A model generated the notes under the pieces. The model ran no database searches. It saw only the letters and a program-made list of their open reading frames with translations, and had not been told where the DNA came from. A program made the translations under genes and the position numbers. From assembly GCA_018065565.1 (NCBI GenBank), contig JAGHSZ010000115.1:1-36317 (forward strand): a stretch of DNA of 36,317 bases, given 5' to 3'. The stretch is from Candidatus Colivivens caballi. Its GTDB lineage: Bacteria > Bacteroidota > Bacteroidia > Bacteroidales > Bacteroidaceae. Below are positions 7,858 through 18,436 of this stretch, piece after piece. How positions within the stretch are numbered: the stretch's first letter is position 1; every line of letters starts with the position of its first letter.

Positions 7858-7989
7858 CTGGACAAACCAGTGCGTTTTTGATGCTTAACCAGTGCATGTT
7901 CGATGCTTAACAAGCGCATGTTTGATGCTTAACAAGTGCATGTTTGATGCTTGACAAGCGCATGTTTGATGCTTAACAAGCGCATGTTC
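7858..7989. repeat. Array 1 of 22-bp tandem repeats
   Basis: Five full units follow each other without spacers: 7880-7901, 7902-7923, 7924-7945, 7946-7967 and 7968-7989. Each begins GATGCTTAAC (GATGCTTGAC in the fourth), has a variable middle (MAGYGCATG) and ends TTT or TTC. A degenerate unit precedes them from about 7858. The period is not a multiple of three, so the array cannot encode a repeated peptide. It lies in the 329-base gap between the sigma gene start and the valS stop. The rest of that gap holds the valS terminator and AT-rich sequence with nothing else I recognise. Confidence 0.93.
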
Positions 7990-8035
7990 TTAGTGTAAAA
8001 AATATATGTGTGTTTGGGAGGAATAAAGTAAAGGC

Positions 8036-8074
8036 AAAAAAATGTCCGCACAACTTTGGTTAGTTATGCGGACA
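8036..8074 (-). terminator. Rho-independent terminator of valS
   Basis: TGTCCGCA (8043-8050) pairs with TGCGGACA (8067-8074), with further inner pairs AACT/AGTT. It begins seven bases past the valS stop, and the minus strand continues with a run of six T residues (8036-8041), the classic terminator form. Confidence 0.85.
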
Positions 8075-8080
8075 AGTGTA

Positions 8081-10774
<2,694 letters not shown>

Positions 10775-10806
10775 GTTGTTTTGATGTGTTGATTTAATTT
10801 TAGCTG

Positions 10807-10814
10807 CAAAGTTA
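10807..10814 (-). promoter_or_regulatory. Promoter -7 element for valS
   Basis: Minus-strand TAACTTTG, followed by GC, lies about 33 bases before the chosen valS start and supports that start over the longer frame. Confidence 0.6.
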
Positions 10815-10931
10815 GTAAAAAGTTTTGAATCCTTGCTCGCGCGTATATTAAATAATAAGGTGTAATGTTGAAAAAGACGCAATTATTGTCATAAAGTTCT
10901 ATATTTAGCATTCAATTTCGGCAAATATTCG

Positions 10932-10939
10932 TACCTTTG
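10932..10939 (+). promoter_or_regulatory. Promoter -7 element for the amidase operon
   Basis: TACCTTTG followed by CA matches TAnnTTTG and lies 31 bases before the amidase start. It is back to back with the valS promoter. Confidence 0.6.
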
Positions 10940-10969
10940 CAATAATTTGAATGAATAAGGTAAAAACAG

Positions 10970-12184
10970 ATGATTATTTTTAGACGATTATATGTGTTTG
11001 TAGCGGCTGCACTATTGTCAACATCGGTTGCATTGGCGCAGAACAAACAGTTTGTTGTTGTACTGGATGCAGGACATGGTGGACATGATGCCGGTGCAGT
11101 GGGACGGCCGGCGACGAACCGTGAGAAGGACATCAACCTTGCAATTGTCCAGAAGGTCGGCAGTCTGCTTGAACAGAACTGTCCTGACATTAAGGTGCTT
11201 TATACAAGAAAAACAGATGTCTTTGTTACTCTTGGAGGCAGAGCCGATATTGCCAACAAGGCAAAGGCTGACTTGTTTGTAAGTGTGCATACCAATGCCA
11301 TTGAGCGCTCTCCTTCGCGCCAACCAGTTGGAGTCCAGTCCTATACATTAAGCTTGAAGACTGCATCTACAAACCTTGAAGTCGAGAAGCGAGAGAATTC
11401 TGTCATTCAGTTTGAGGCGGATGGCGCACAGAAATATAGTTTTGCCAATCCAAACTCGAGCGAGTCCGACATTATGTTTGAACTGATGCAGGATCGTGAC
11501 ATGCAGGAGTCTGTTAATTTCGCAAAACTGGCACAGGATGAGATGGTTCACAGTGCCGGTCGTAAGGATATGGGCGTTATGCAGGCAAATCTGGCAGTGC
11601 TGCGATTGACATACATGCCGTCGGTTCTGCTCGAAGTAGGATTCATAAGCACCCCGGCAGAAGAGTCGTTCCTTATGTCTGATGAGGGACGGACTGTCAT
11701 GTCAAAAGCCATTTACAATGCCATTGCCCGATATAAGTCGCAACATACAGGGCGAATGTCAAATCTGGAAAAGATTGATTATAAGGCAGCGCAGAAACAA
11801 ATAGAAGAAAGTAAGGTCAAGAAGGATGCTGAACAGCAGCTTGAACCTGCTGTGCAAACTGCTCAACAGCCAGTGGCTGATAATGCTCCAAAACAACCAG
11901 CAGCAGTGGCCGATGCCCATGCTCCTTTGTTTAAGGTACAGCTGTGTGTGTCCCCAAAACCATTGCCTTCTGGCAGCAAGCAGTTCAAGGGACTGCAAAC
12001 GGAGGTCTATCAGGAGGCGTCATTGTATAAGTACACCTATGGTTCAACGACAGATTACAACGAGATATTAAAAATCAAGAAACAGATTGCAGATAAATTC
12101 CCTGATTCGTTCGTGATTGCTTTCAAGGATGGGCAAAAGGTGCAACTGAACGATGCAATCAATGAATGGAAGAAAAAGCGATAG
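10970..12184 (+). CDS. N-acetylmuramoyl-L-alanine amidase (Amidase_3)
   Basis: This 404-residue periplasmic enzyme should cut the amide bond between muramic acid and the peptide stem of peptidoglycan. A signal peptide (residues 1-24, ending ALAQ) is followed by an Amidase_3 domain with the zinc ligands H36 (VVLDAGHGG), E52 (TNREKD) and H107 (SVHTNA), and the catalytic E222 (LLEVGFIST). After a Gln/Ala-rich linker (about 275-315), a C-terminal segment (FKVQLCVSPKPLPSG to the end) resembles a SPOR-like module, which would bind septal glycan. It shares an operon with the MCE protein, 30 bases downstream. A role in cell separation is inferred. Confidence 0.93.
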   Translation: MIIFRRLYVFVAAALLSTSVALAQNKQFVVVLDAGHGGHDAGAVGRPATNREKDINLAIVQKVGSLLEQNCPDIKVLYTRKTDVFVTLGGRADIANKAKADLFVSVHTNAIERSPSRQPVGVQSYTLSLKTASTNLEVEKRENSVIQFEADGAQKYSFANPNSSESDIMFELMQDRDMQESVNFAKLAQDEMVHSAGRKDMGVMQANLAVLRLTYMPSVLLEVGFISTPAEESFLMSDEGRTVMSKAIYNAIARYKSQHTGRMSNLEKIDYKAAQKQIEESKVKKDAEQQLEPAVQTAQQPVADNAPKQPAAVADAHAPLFKVQLCVSPKPLPSGSKQFKGLQTEVYQEASLYKYTYGSTTDYNEILKIKKQIADKFPDSFVIAFKDGQKVQLNDAINEWKKKR

Positions 12185-12214
12185 TGCCAGTAACATACAT
12201 AAAAGCATTTTGAC

Positions 12215-13120
12215 ATGAAGACAAAAGAAATAAAACTTGCAATAGTTGCAATACTCTCAGTGGTGATAATCTATTTGGGCATTATCTTCTTGAAAGGCCT
12301 GAAACTGTTTTCGACTGACAACATCTATTATGTTGCCATGAAGGATGTTGGCGGGCTTGCAAAGTCGGCTGAGGTTATGTCTAAGGGAATGAAGGTGGGG
12401 CAGGTTAAGGACATACAGTATGATGCCGACAAGCAAATGCTGACAGTCGCTGTTGAACTGAATGATGGCCTCGTACCAACAAAGGGCAGCTATGCTAACA
12501 TCACAAAGGAACTGCTTGGCGCACCGAAGATGAACATTGTCATGGGTGATGACCCTATGGCGCTGCTCTCTCGTGGTGACACCATACTCGGTTCGGCTGG
12601 TTCTGACCTTATGAGTGCAGCAGGAGATATGTTACCGCAGATACAACAGATGATGCCTAAACTCGATTCTATCATTAGCGCACTGAATGTCCTTGTCAAT
12701 GACCCTGCCATTGCATCGTCTCTCAGCAACTTGGAATATGTGACTAATAATCTGAAAACGACAACCGATGGCATTAATAGTCTGTTGGCGTCGGATGTTC
12801 CAAAACTGATGTCGAAAGCCAATGGCATCTGCGATAACTTGCAGACTACTACACAGAAACTTGACATGGTTGACTTCGCCGGATTGTCTGACAATGCAAA
12901 CAAGACTTTGGATGCAGCAAACGGCACAATGCAGGAACTGCAGTTGTTTACGAACAGACTAAACAACCCTAACTCCTCGATAGGACGGTTGATGAATGAC
13001 GCTTCGATTTACAACCATTTGGACTCGACCGCAGCCAATGCTTCTCTGCTGCTGGAGGACCTCCGCTTGAATCCGAAGCGTTATGTCCACTTCTCGCTGT
13101 TCGGACGCAAGGATAAGTGA
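12215..13120 (+). CDS. MlaD-type MCE family lipid transport protein
   Basis: This 301-residue protein has one N-terminal membrane anchor (residues 7-27, LAIVAILSVVIIYLGIIFL). An MCE domain follows (about 37-115: VGGLAKSAEVMSKGMKVGQV, then NDGLVPTKGSYANITKELLG). MCE proteins form periplasmic rings that carry phospholipids between the inner and outer membranes, usually with an ABC transporter. The remainder is helical, rich in Asn, Leu and Thr, as in other family members. The ATPase and permease genes of a Mla system are not in the window. The gene follows the amidase by 30 bases and ends before a strong terminator at 13163-13194. Confidence 0.92.
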   Translation: MKTKEIKLAIVAILSVVIIYLGIIFLKGLKLFSTDNIYYVAMKDVGGLAKSAEVMSKGMKVGQVKDIQYDADKQMLTVAVELNDGLVPTKGSYANITKELLGAPKMNIVMGDDPMALLSRGDTILGSAGSDLMSAAGDMLPQIQQMMPKLDSIISALNVLVNDPAIASSLSNLEYVTNNLKTTTDGINSLLASDVPKLMSKANGICDNLQTTTQKLDMVDFAGLSDNANKTLDAANGTMQELQLFTNRLNNPNSSIGRLMNDASIYNHLDSTAANASLLLEDLRLNPKRYVHFSLFGRKDK

Positions 13121-13162
13121 TGAAAATGATTAAATAAAGTGTATTTAAATAAGTGGTATATT

Positions 13163-13194
13163 CGACGCTTTACATTGCATGATGTAAAGCGTTG
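13163..13194 (+). terminator. Terminator of the amidase-MCE operon
   Basis: ACGCTTTACAT (13165-13175) pairs perfectly with ATGTAAAGCGT (13182-13192), and flanking bases add a wobble and a C-G pair. The sequence then reads TTTTA on the plus strand (13196-13200). Confidence 0.85.
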
Positions 13195-13464
13195 ATTTTA
13201 TAGCAAAGTAAGTGGCGTCTAAACATTTTTAATGCCCTACTTTCACAATGCTTAAAAGGTAAAATCGTTTGAAAAACAGCACTGTTAAAATACACAATGA
13301 ATAAACCTTGCATATCGCTTTACAAATGTGTAAAACACTGAAATAATACTGGTTGGGAAACGGGCCGTAAACGGTGCAGTTTGGCGTGCATTGCCAATCC
13401 AAAAAGAAGTCGTACCTTTGCACTGTAGGAATTAAAATGTAAGCTTAATATACCAAAAGAAATA
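13195..13464 (+). promoter_or_regulatory. dnaA upstream region with promoter and small inverted repeats
   Basis: A TACCTTTG -7 element at 13413-13420 lies about 45 bases before the dnaA start. Within the region are TTTACA-AATG-TGTAAA (13319-13334), CCGT-AA-ACGG (13365-13374) and TTGGC-N7-GCCAA (13381-13397). The last overlaps the expected -33 position. I saw no exact DnaA box (TTATCCACA type), so this region is not a supported replication origin. Nothing else is recognisable in the 344-base gap between the MCE gene and dnaA. Confidence 0.5.
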
Positions 13465-14847
13465 ATGAAAAAAGAGTTGAAAGAAATGTGGGATGAGTGT
13501 GTCCGGATTATTCGTGACAACATTACGCAGCAGCAATTCGACACTATCTTCGCATACATCTCTGCCAAATCATTTCAGGACGGTCAGCTGATTCTGAATG
13601 TACCAAGCAAATTTGTGTGTGAGTATGTTGAGGAACACTACATCGATCTGATGCGTAAAGTTATCACGAGAGTCTTTGGTAAGGACACAAAATTAGGATA
13701 TAGCATTCTCGTAAATCAAAATAAGAACATATCTGTTGAGGAAACTTCAAATCCAGTTTCGGCAATGCCAGCACGCAAATGCCCTGATGGATTTGCTGAT
13801 GTCATTCCAAGTGCAGATTTGGATTCAAGACTGTTTCCACGCTACACCTTTGATAATTTCATTGAGGGCGACAGCAATCGCCTTGTCCGTTCGGTTGGAC
13901 TGTCAATTGCAAAGAATCCAGCACGAACATTCAATCCTTTATTTATATATGGACCATCAGGCTGTGGAAAGACTCATGTCCTGAATGCAATCGGATGGGC
14001 GGTTAAGGAACAGCACCCTGAACTGAGAGTCCTGTATTTGTCAGCCCACTTGTTCACAGTTCAGTTTATGAACGCAAAGTGTGACAACACAATTAATGAG
14101 TTTATCAGTTTCTATCAGACTATTGATGTGTTGCTTCTGGATGATATTCATGAACTGGCTGGTAAGAAAGCAACTCAGAACACTTTCTTCCACATCTTTA
14201 ATCATTTGCATCTGAATAATAAGCAGATTATTCTAACAGCTGACCGTCCTCCAATTGAAATCGAAGGACTCGAAGACCGCTTGCTTACTCGATTCAAGTG
14301 GGGACTTCAGGCTGAGATTGAGAAACCAAACAAGGCTTTGTGTCGTGCTATTGTCAACGACATTGTCAAGAAGAAGTCGCTGCCAATACCAGCTAATGTT
14401 TGTAATTATATTGCTGATAAGGTCAATGGCAGCGTTCGTGACATAGAGGGCGTGATTAACTCGTTGATGGCATATTCTGTAATCAATAGGTGTGATGTGT
14501 CGATGAAACTTGCTGATCAGGTATTGCCTAAGTTCGTTCATATAGAACAACCTTCTTTGACAATTGCTGATGTGAAGAAACGCATTTGCCGCCAGTTCTC
14601 AATTACGGAAGCAGAACTGACCTCGCAGAGCCGTCGTCAACCTTTGGCGCAGACTCGTCACATCGCAATTTATCTGGCAAGCAAACTGACTGGTATGTCT
14701 AATTCTCAAATTGGAGAAAATATGGGCGGAAGAAGCCATGCTACCGTGAACCATTCGATTTCATATATTAGAAACTTGTGCGAAACGGATGCTTCGTTTA
14801 CAAACCAACTTGAAGAAATCGAAGAAAAAGTGCTTCATAATATGTAG
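13465..14847 (+). CDS. dnaA: Chromosomal replication initiator protein DnaA
   Basis: This 460-residue protein starts replication by binding DnaA boxes and opening the origin. Domain I is residues 1-85 (KELKEMWDECVRIIRDNITQ), followed by a short linker. The AAA+ domain has the Walker A motif GPSGCGKT (163-170), Walker B LLLDD (223-227) and the sensor region LTADRPP. The C-terminal DNA-binding domain IV carries the signature GGRSHATVNHSI. Length is normal. It has its own promoter and a strong terminator at 14921-14955. dnaN and recF are not adjacent, so this is not the classical dnaA-dnaN origin layout. Confidence 0.97.
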   Translation: MKKELKEMWDECVRIIRDNITQQQFDTIFAYISAKSFQDGQLILNVPSKFVCEYVEEHYIDLMRKVITRVFGKDTKLGYSILVNQNKNISVEETSNPVSAMPARKCPDGFADVIPSADLDSRLFPRYTFDNFIEGDSNRLVRSVGLSIAKNPARTFNPLFIYGPSGCGKTHVLNAIGWAVKEQHPELRVLYLSAHLFTVQFMNAKCDNTINEFISFYQTIDVLLLDDIHELAGKKATQNTFFHIFNHLHLNNKQIILTADRPPIEIEGLEDRLLTRFKWGLQAEIEKPNKALCRAIVNDIVKKKSLPIPANVCNYIADKVNGSVRDIEGVINSLMAYSVINRCDVSMKLADQVLPKFVHIEQPSLTIADVKKRICRQFSITEAELTSQSRRQPLAQTRHIAIYLASKLTGMSNSQIGENMGGRSHATVNHSISYIRNLCETDASFTNQLEEIEEKVLHNM

Positions 14848-14920
14848 TGCCGTTTATAAGTGGCTGTTGTCAGAAACAGTTAAGATATAACACCTGACTA
14901 TAACTCGAAATGGAATAAAC

Positions 14921-14955
14921 AGGAGGACTGTGCTCATCTGCCAGTTCTCCTTTTT
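14921..14955 (+). terminator. Terminator of dnaA
   Basis: AGGAGGACTG (14921-14930) pairs with CAGTTCTCCT (14942-14951), with one G-U pair, and a run of five T follows (14951-14955). Confidence 0.88.
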
Positions 14956-15015
14956 GTATGACTGCTCAAACCAGAAGTGATGTATGTGTTTTACATTATG
15001 GGAAACTTTTGCTAT

Positions 15016-15032
15016 ATTGACATAATGTCAAT
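15016..15032. promoter_or_regulatory. Perfect 17-bp palindrome upstream of the nrdJ promoter
   Basis: ATTGACAT-A-ATGTCAAT is a perfect inverted repeat around one central base. It lies about 75 bases upstream of the putative -33 element of the ribonucleotide reductase gene and 60 bases past the dnaA terminator. The size and symmetry fit a dimeric repressor or activator site, but I cannot name the regulator. The rest of the 463-base gap (14848-15310) is AT-rich and holds the terminator and promoter; I saw no B12 riboswitch motif. Confidence 0.5.
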
Positions 15033-15105
15033 GTTCATATAATCAGGTATATAGTAATTTGAATTGGAAAACTTTTTGAAAAATGAAAAAATAATTGTTG
15101 AATTA

Positions 15106-15137
15106 TTTGTGTATTTCAAATAAGTGTTGTAGATTTG
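15106..15137 (+). promoter_or_regulatory. Promoter of the ribonucleotide reductase gene
   Basis: TTTG at 15106-15109 and TAGATTTG at 15130-15137 are 20 bases apart, the spacing of the Bacteroidetes -33/-7 pair. The predicted leader is about 165 bases long. Confidence 0.55.
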
Positions 15138-15310
15138 CAGTGGTTTTAGTAGAAGCATATTTTTAGTACATGCTTTTTGATAGTTCGCAGCGTGCGGATT
15201 CATATTCATAACCTAATTAGTGAGTGATTCCTATTGACTGAACAATCAAATCACAAGTATCAAGTAAGGTAAAAGAAAATACAACTAATTTTAACGCATA
15301 ACCATAAAAG

Positions 15311-17851
15311 ATGGACAACATGACATTTACCTACGATGAGGCGTATAGTGCTTCATTGAAGTATTTTGACGGCGATGAACTTGCAGCTCGTGTCTGGGTT
15401 AACAAGTATGCCATGAAGGATTCTTTCGGCAAAATCTACGAAAAGACTCCAACTGACATGCATTGGCGCATTGCAAATGAAATCGCTCGTATTGAAAAAC
15501 AATACGAAAATCCAATGACTGCTCAGGAAGTATTTGATCTCCTTGATCATTTCAGATACATCGTTCCTGCTGGTAGTCCTATGACTGGAATTGGAAACAA
15601 TCATCAGGTTGCATCGCTGAGCAATTGCTTTGTAATCGGATTGAAGGGTGATGCAGACAGCTACGGCGCTATTATCAAGATTGATGAAGAGCAGGTACAG
15701 CTGATGAAGCGTCGTGGCGGAGTAGGTCATGACCTTTCTCACATCCGTCCAAAGGGAACTCCTGTGAAGAACTCGGCATTGACTTCCACTGGTCTGGTTC
15801 CTTTCATGGAACGCTACAGTAACTCTACACGTGAAGTCGCACAGGATGGCCGCCGTGGAGCTTTGATGCTTTCGGTGTCAATTAAGCACCCTGACAGTGA
15901 GCAATTTATTGATGCAAAGATGACCGAGGGAAAGGTCACTGGCGCAAATGTCAGTGTGCGCATCACTGACGATTTCATGAATGCTGCAATCAACGGACAG
16001 AAGTTCGTTCAGCAATATCCAATTGACAGTTTGTCTCCTTCGGTTACAAAAGAAGTTGATGCAAGCCAAATTTGGAAAAAGATTGTTCACAATGCATGGA
16101 AGAGCGCAGAACCAGGCGTGTTGTTCTGGGACACAATCATCCGCGAATCAGTGCCAGACTGTTATGCCGACCTTGGTTACAAGACCATTTCAACAAACCC
16201 TTGTGGCGAAATTCCATTGTGCCCATACGACAGCTGCCGACTCTTGGCTATTAACCTTTATAGCTATGTCGATAATCCGTTTACAACTGCTGCTCGGTTC
16301 AACTTTGAAAAATTCCGTAAGCATGTTCGTTGTGCTCAACGAATTATGGATGACATCATCGACCTTGAACTTGAAAAGATTCGTTTGATTCAGGCAAAGA
16401 TTGAATCTGACCCTGAAAGCGATGAAATTAAGCAGAGCGAGCGTCATCTTTGGGAGAAGATATATGAAAAAAGCAAGAAGGGGCGTCGTACAGGTGTGGG
16501 CATTACTGCTGAAGGCGATATGCTTGCCGCTCTTGGCCTGACATACGGCACTCAGATGGCTACAAACTTCTCTACTGATGTACACAAAACTGTGGCTGTT
16601 GAGGCATATCGCAGTTCTGTGCAGATGGCAAAGGAACGAGGACATTTCGATGTGTATGATGCTGAGCGTGAAAAGAACAATCCATTCGTAAACCGTATCC
16701 GTAGCATAGATCCTCAACTCTATGAAGATATGGTCAAGTATGGTCGCCGCAATATCGCATGCCTTACAATTGCACCAACTGGTACTACCAGTCTGATGAC
16801 ACAGACCACATCTGGCATTGAACCAGTGTTCCAGCCTGTTTATACTCGCCGCCGTAAGGTTAATCCAAACGATACCAATGTTCATGTGGACTATGTCGAT
16901 GAGTCTGGCGATTCATTCGAAGAGTATCTGGTATATCATCCAAAGTTCTTGACATGGATGGAAATCAATGGTTTTGACACTTCGAAAAAGTATTCACAGG
17001 CAGAAATCGCAGAACTTGTTGAACGCTCTCCTTATTACAAGGCAACTGCAAATGATGTGGATTGGCTTGAGAAGGTAAGGATGCAAGGAGCAATCCAGAA
17101 ATGGGTGGACCACTCTATTTCCGTAACGATCAATCTCCCTGCTGATGTTAACGAAGAACTGGTTAATCAACTGTATGTTGAGGCATGGAAGTGCGGATGC
17201 AAAGGCTGTACTGTTTATCGTGATGGAAGCCGCAGTGGTGTCCTTATCACAAAGAAAGATGGCAACGGCGACAAGAAAGACTGTGGATGTCAGCCACCAG
17301 TGGTTACAGAGGTGCGTCCAAAGAGCCTTGAATGTGATGTCGTTCGATTCCAGAACAATAAAGAGAAGTGGGTCGCATTCGTTGGACTTCTGAATGGCTA
17401 TCCTTACGAGATATTTACAGGTGTGCTTGACGATGAAGACGGCATTGCTCTGCCAAAGACAGTGGTAAAGGGGCGCATTATCAAGAATGTTGATGAGGAT
17501 GGCAACAAACGCTATGACTTCCAGTTTGAGAACCGCCGTGGTTATAAGACAACGATTGAAGGTCTGTCTGCCCGATTCAATAAGGAGTACTGGAACTATG
17601 CAAAACTTATTAGTGGTGTGCTTCGCTATCGTATGCCATTGATGAATGTCATCAAGCTGGTTGGTTCGCTGCAACTTGAAAGCGAAAGCATCAATACATG
17701 GAAGATTGGTGTTGAGAGAGCTTTGAAGAAATATGTTCAGGATGGAACCAAGGTGACAGGCCAGACTTGCCCTAACTGCGGACACGAAACTTTGGTGTAC
17801 CAGGAAGGTTGCCTTATTTGCACCACTTGTGGACATTCTCGATGTGGATAG
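15311..17851 (+). CDS. nrdJ: Adenosylcobalamin-dependent (class II) ribonucleotide reductase
   Basis: This 846-residue enzyme reduces ribonucleotides to deoxyribonucleotides using vitamin B12, independent of oxygen. The active site shows NPCGE (N296, C298, E300), with redox-pair cysteines in SLSNCFVIG (C106) and SCRLLAINL (C309). KRRGGVGHDLSHIRPKGT and APTGTTSLMTQTTSGIEP are typical barrel motifs. Near residues 630-640, KCGCKGCTVYRDGSRSGVL is the usual class II segment, followed by a domain of the kind often annotated TSCPD-like. A four-cysteine ribbon (CPNC and CTTC type) closes the protein. An alternative start is the ATG three codons on (MTFTYDE). A long leader and a palindrome upstream suggest regulation. 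Confidence 0.93.
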   Translation: MDNMTFTYDEAYSASLKYFDGDELAARVWVNKYAMKDSFGKIYEKTPTDMHWRIANEIARIEKQYENPMTAQEVFDLLDHFRYIVPAGSPMTGIGNNHQVASLSNCFVIGLKGDADSYGAIIKIDEEQVQLMKRRGGVGHDLSHIRPKGTPVKNSALTSTGLVPFMERYSNSTREVAQDGRRGALMLSVSIKHPDSEQFIDAKMTEGKVTGANVSVRITDDFMNAAINGQKFVQQYPIDSLSPSVTKEVDASQIWKKIVHNAWKSAEPGVLFWDTIIRESVPDCYADLGYKTISTNPCGEIPLCPYDSCRLLAINLYSYVDNPFTTAARFNFEKFRKHVRCAQRIMDDIIDLELEKIRLIQAKIESDPESDEIKQSERHLWEKIYEKSKKGRRTGVGITAEGDMLAALGLTYGTQMATNFSTDVHKTVAVEAYRSSVQMAKERGHFDVYDAEREKNNPFVNRIRSIDPQLYEDMVKYGRRNIACLTIAPTGTTSLMTQTTSGIEPVFQPVYTRRRKVNPNDTNVHVDYVDESGDSFEEYLVYHPKFLTWMEINGFDTSKKYSQAEIAELVERSPYYKATANDVDWLEKVRMQGAIQKWVDHSISVTINLPADVNEELVNQLYVEAWKCGCKGCTVYRDGSRSGVLITKKDGNGDKKDCGCQPPVVTEVRPKSLECDVVRFQNNKEKWVAFVGLLNGYPYEIFTGVLDDEDGIALPKTVVKGRIIKNVDEDGNKRYDFQFENRRGYKTTIEGLSARFNKEYWNYAKLISGVLRYRMPLMNVIKLVGSLQLESESINTWKIGVERALKKYVQDGTKVTGQTCPNCGHETLVYQEGCLICTTCGHSRCG

Positions 17852-17969
17852 TATCCATTGAAGGAAGTACATTGATGTCTATCCAATCGGATTTATCGAA
17901 ACATTGATTGAGTCATGCTAAATGATTGGTTAATTGCTTCGTATTATAAAACTATTTTATTGTGAACAA

Positions 17970-18329
17970 ATGATTATCACTTTAAATAATATTCGGTCGT
18001 ATGCATATCATGGTGTGCTGCCACAAGAAAACAAAGTCGGAGATTGGTACATAACCAACCTCCGACTCGTTGTTTCGGATGAGCGCGCCATTGATTCTGA
18101 TTGCCTTGATGATACTGTCAATTATGCTGAGGCCTATGCTATTGTGTGTGAAGAGATGGATAAACCTTCTCAACTTATTGAACATGTATGTGGCCGAATT
18201 GCCAGACGCTTGTTGAAGGAGTTCGCTCCAAAGGTCACATCAGTGTATATCTCTGTTACTAAGCAGAACCCTCCAATTCCTGGCGCAGATTGTGATGGTT
18301 GTGGCGTGGAACTGGAATTGCATCAATAA
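17970..18329 (+). CDS. folB: Dihydroneopterin aldolase
   Basis: This 119-residue enzyme makes 6-hydroxymethyl-dihydropterin in folate synthesis. It shows the family start MIITLNNIRSYAYHGVLPQE, the active-site region with NKVGDWY, the DTVNYAEAY motif and KQNPPIPGADCDG, where a conserved lysine is expected. I chose the ATG at 17970 over 17934, because family members begin two or three residues before the I-x-L-x-N motif. The gene follows nrdJ after 118 bases with no clear terminator between them, so it may be read through from nrdJ. It converges on the GH57 gene. Confidence 0.92.
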   Translation: MIITLNNIRSYAYHGVLPQENKVGDWYITNLRLVVSDERAIDSDCLDDTVNYAEAYAIVCEEMDKPSQLIEHVCGRIARRLLKEFAPKVTSVYISVTKQNPPIPGADCDGCGVELELHQ

Positions 18330-18436
18330 CAGCCTCCCTGTTTGGTCAGTTTTGCCTAAACACTTGGTTCATAGCCTGACCTAAACAAAAACTCTACGCC
18401 ATACGCCAAAACATCTGACACCCAGACATCAGGCAG

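Noticed and set aside
10775..10882. A longer N-terminus for ValS.
   Set aside because: The extra 36 residues do not resemble the family and would place the start upstream of the apparent promoter.
13121..13464. A replication origin next to dnaA.
   Set aside because: No exact DnaA boxes or AT-rich repeats of the right form, and dnaN is not adjacent. A GC-skew plot of the full chromosome would decide.
14848..15310. A cobalamin riboswitch in the long leader of the B12-dependent reductase.
   Set aside because: I looked for a conserved B12-box-like segment and a switch hairpin and saw neither.
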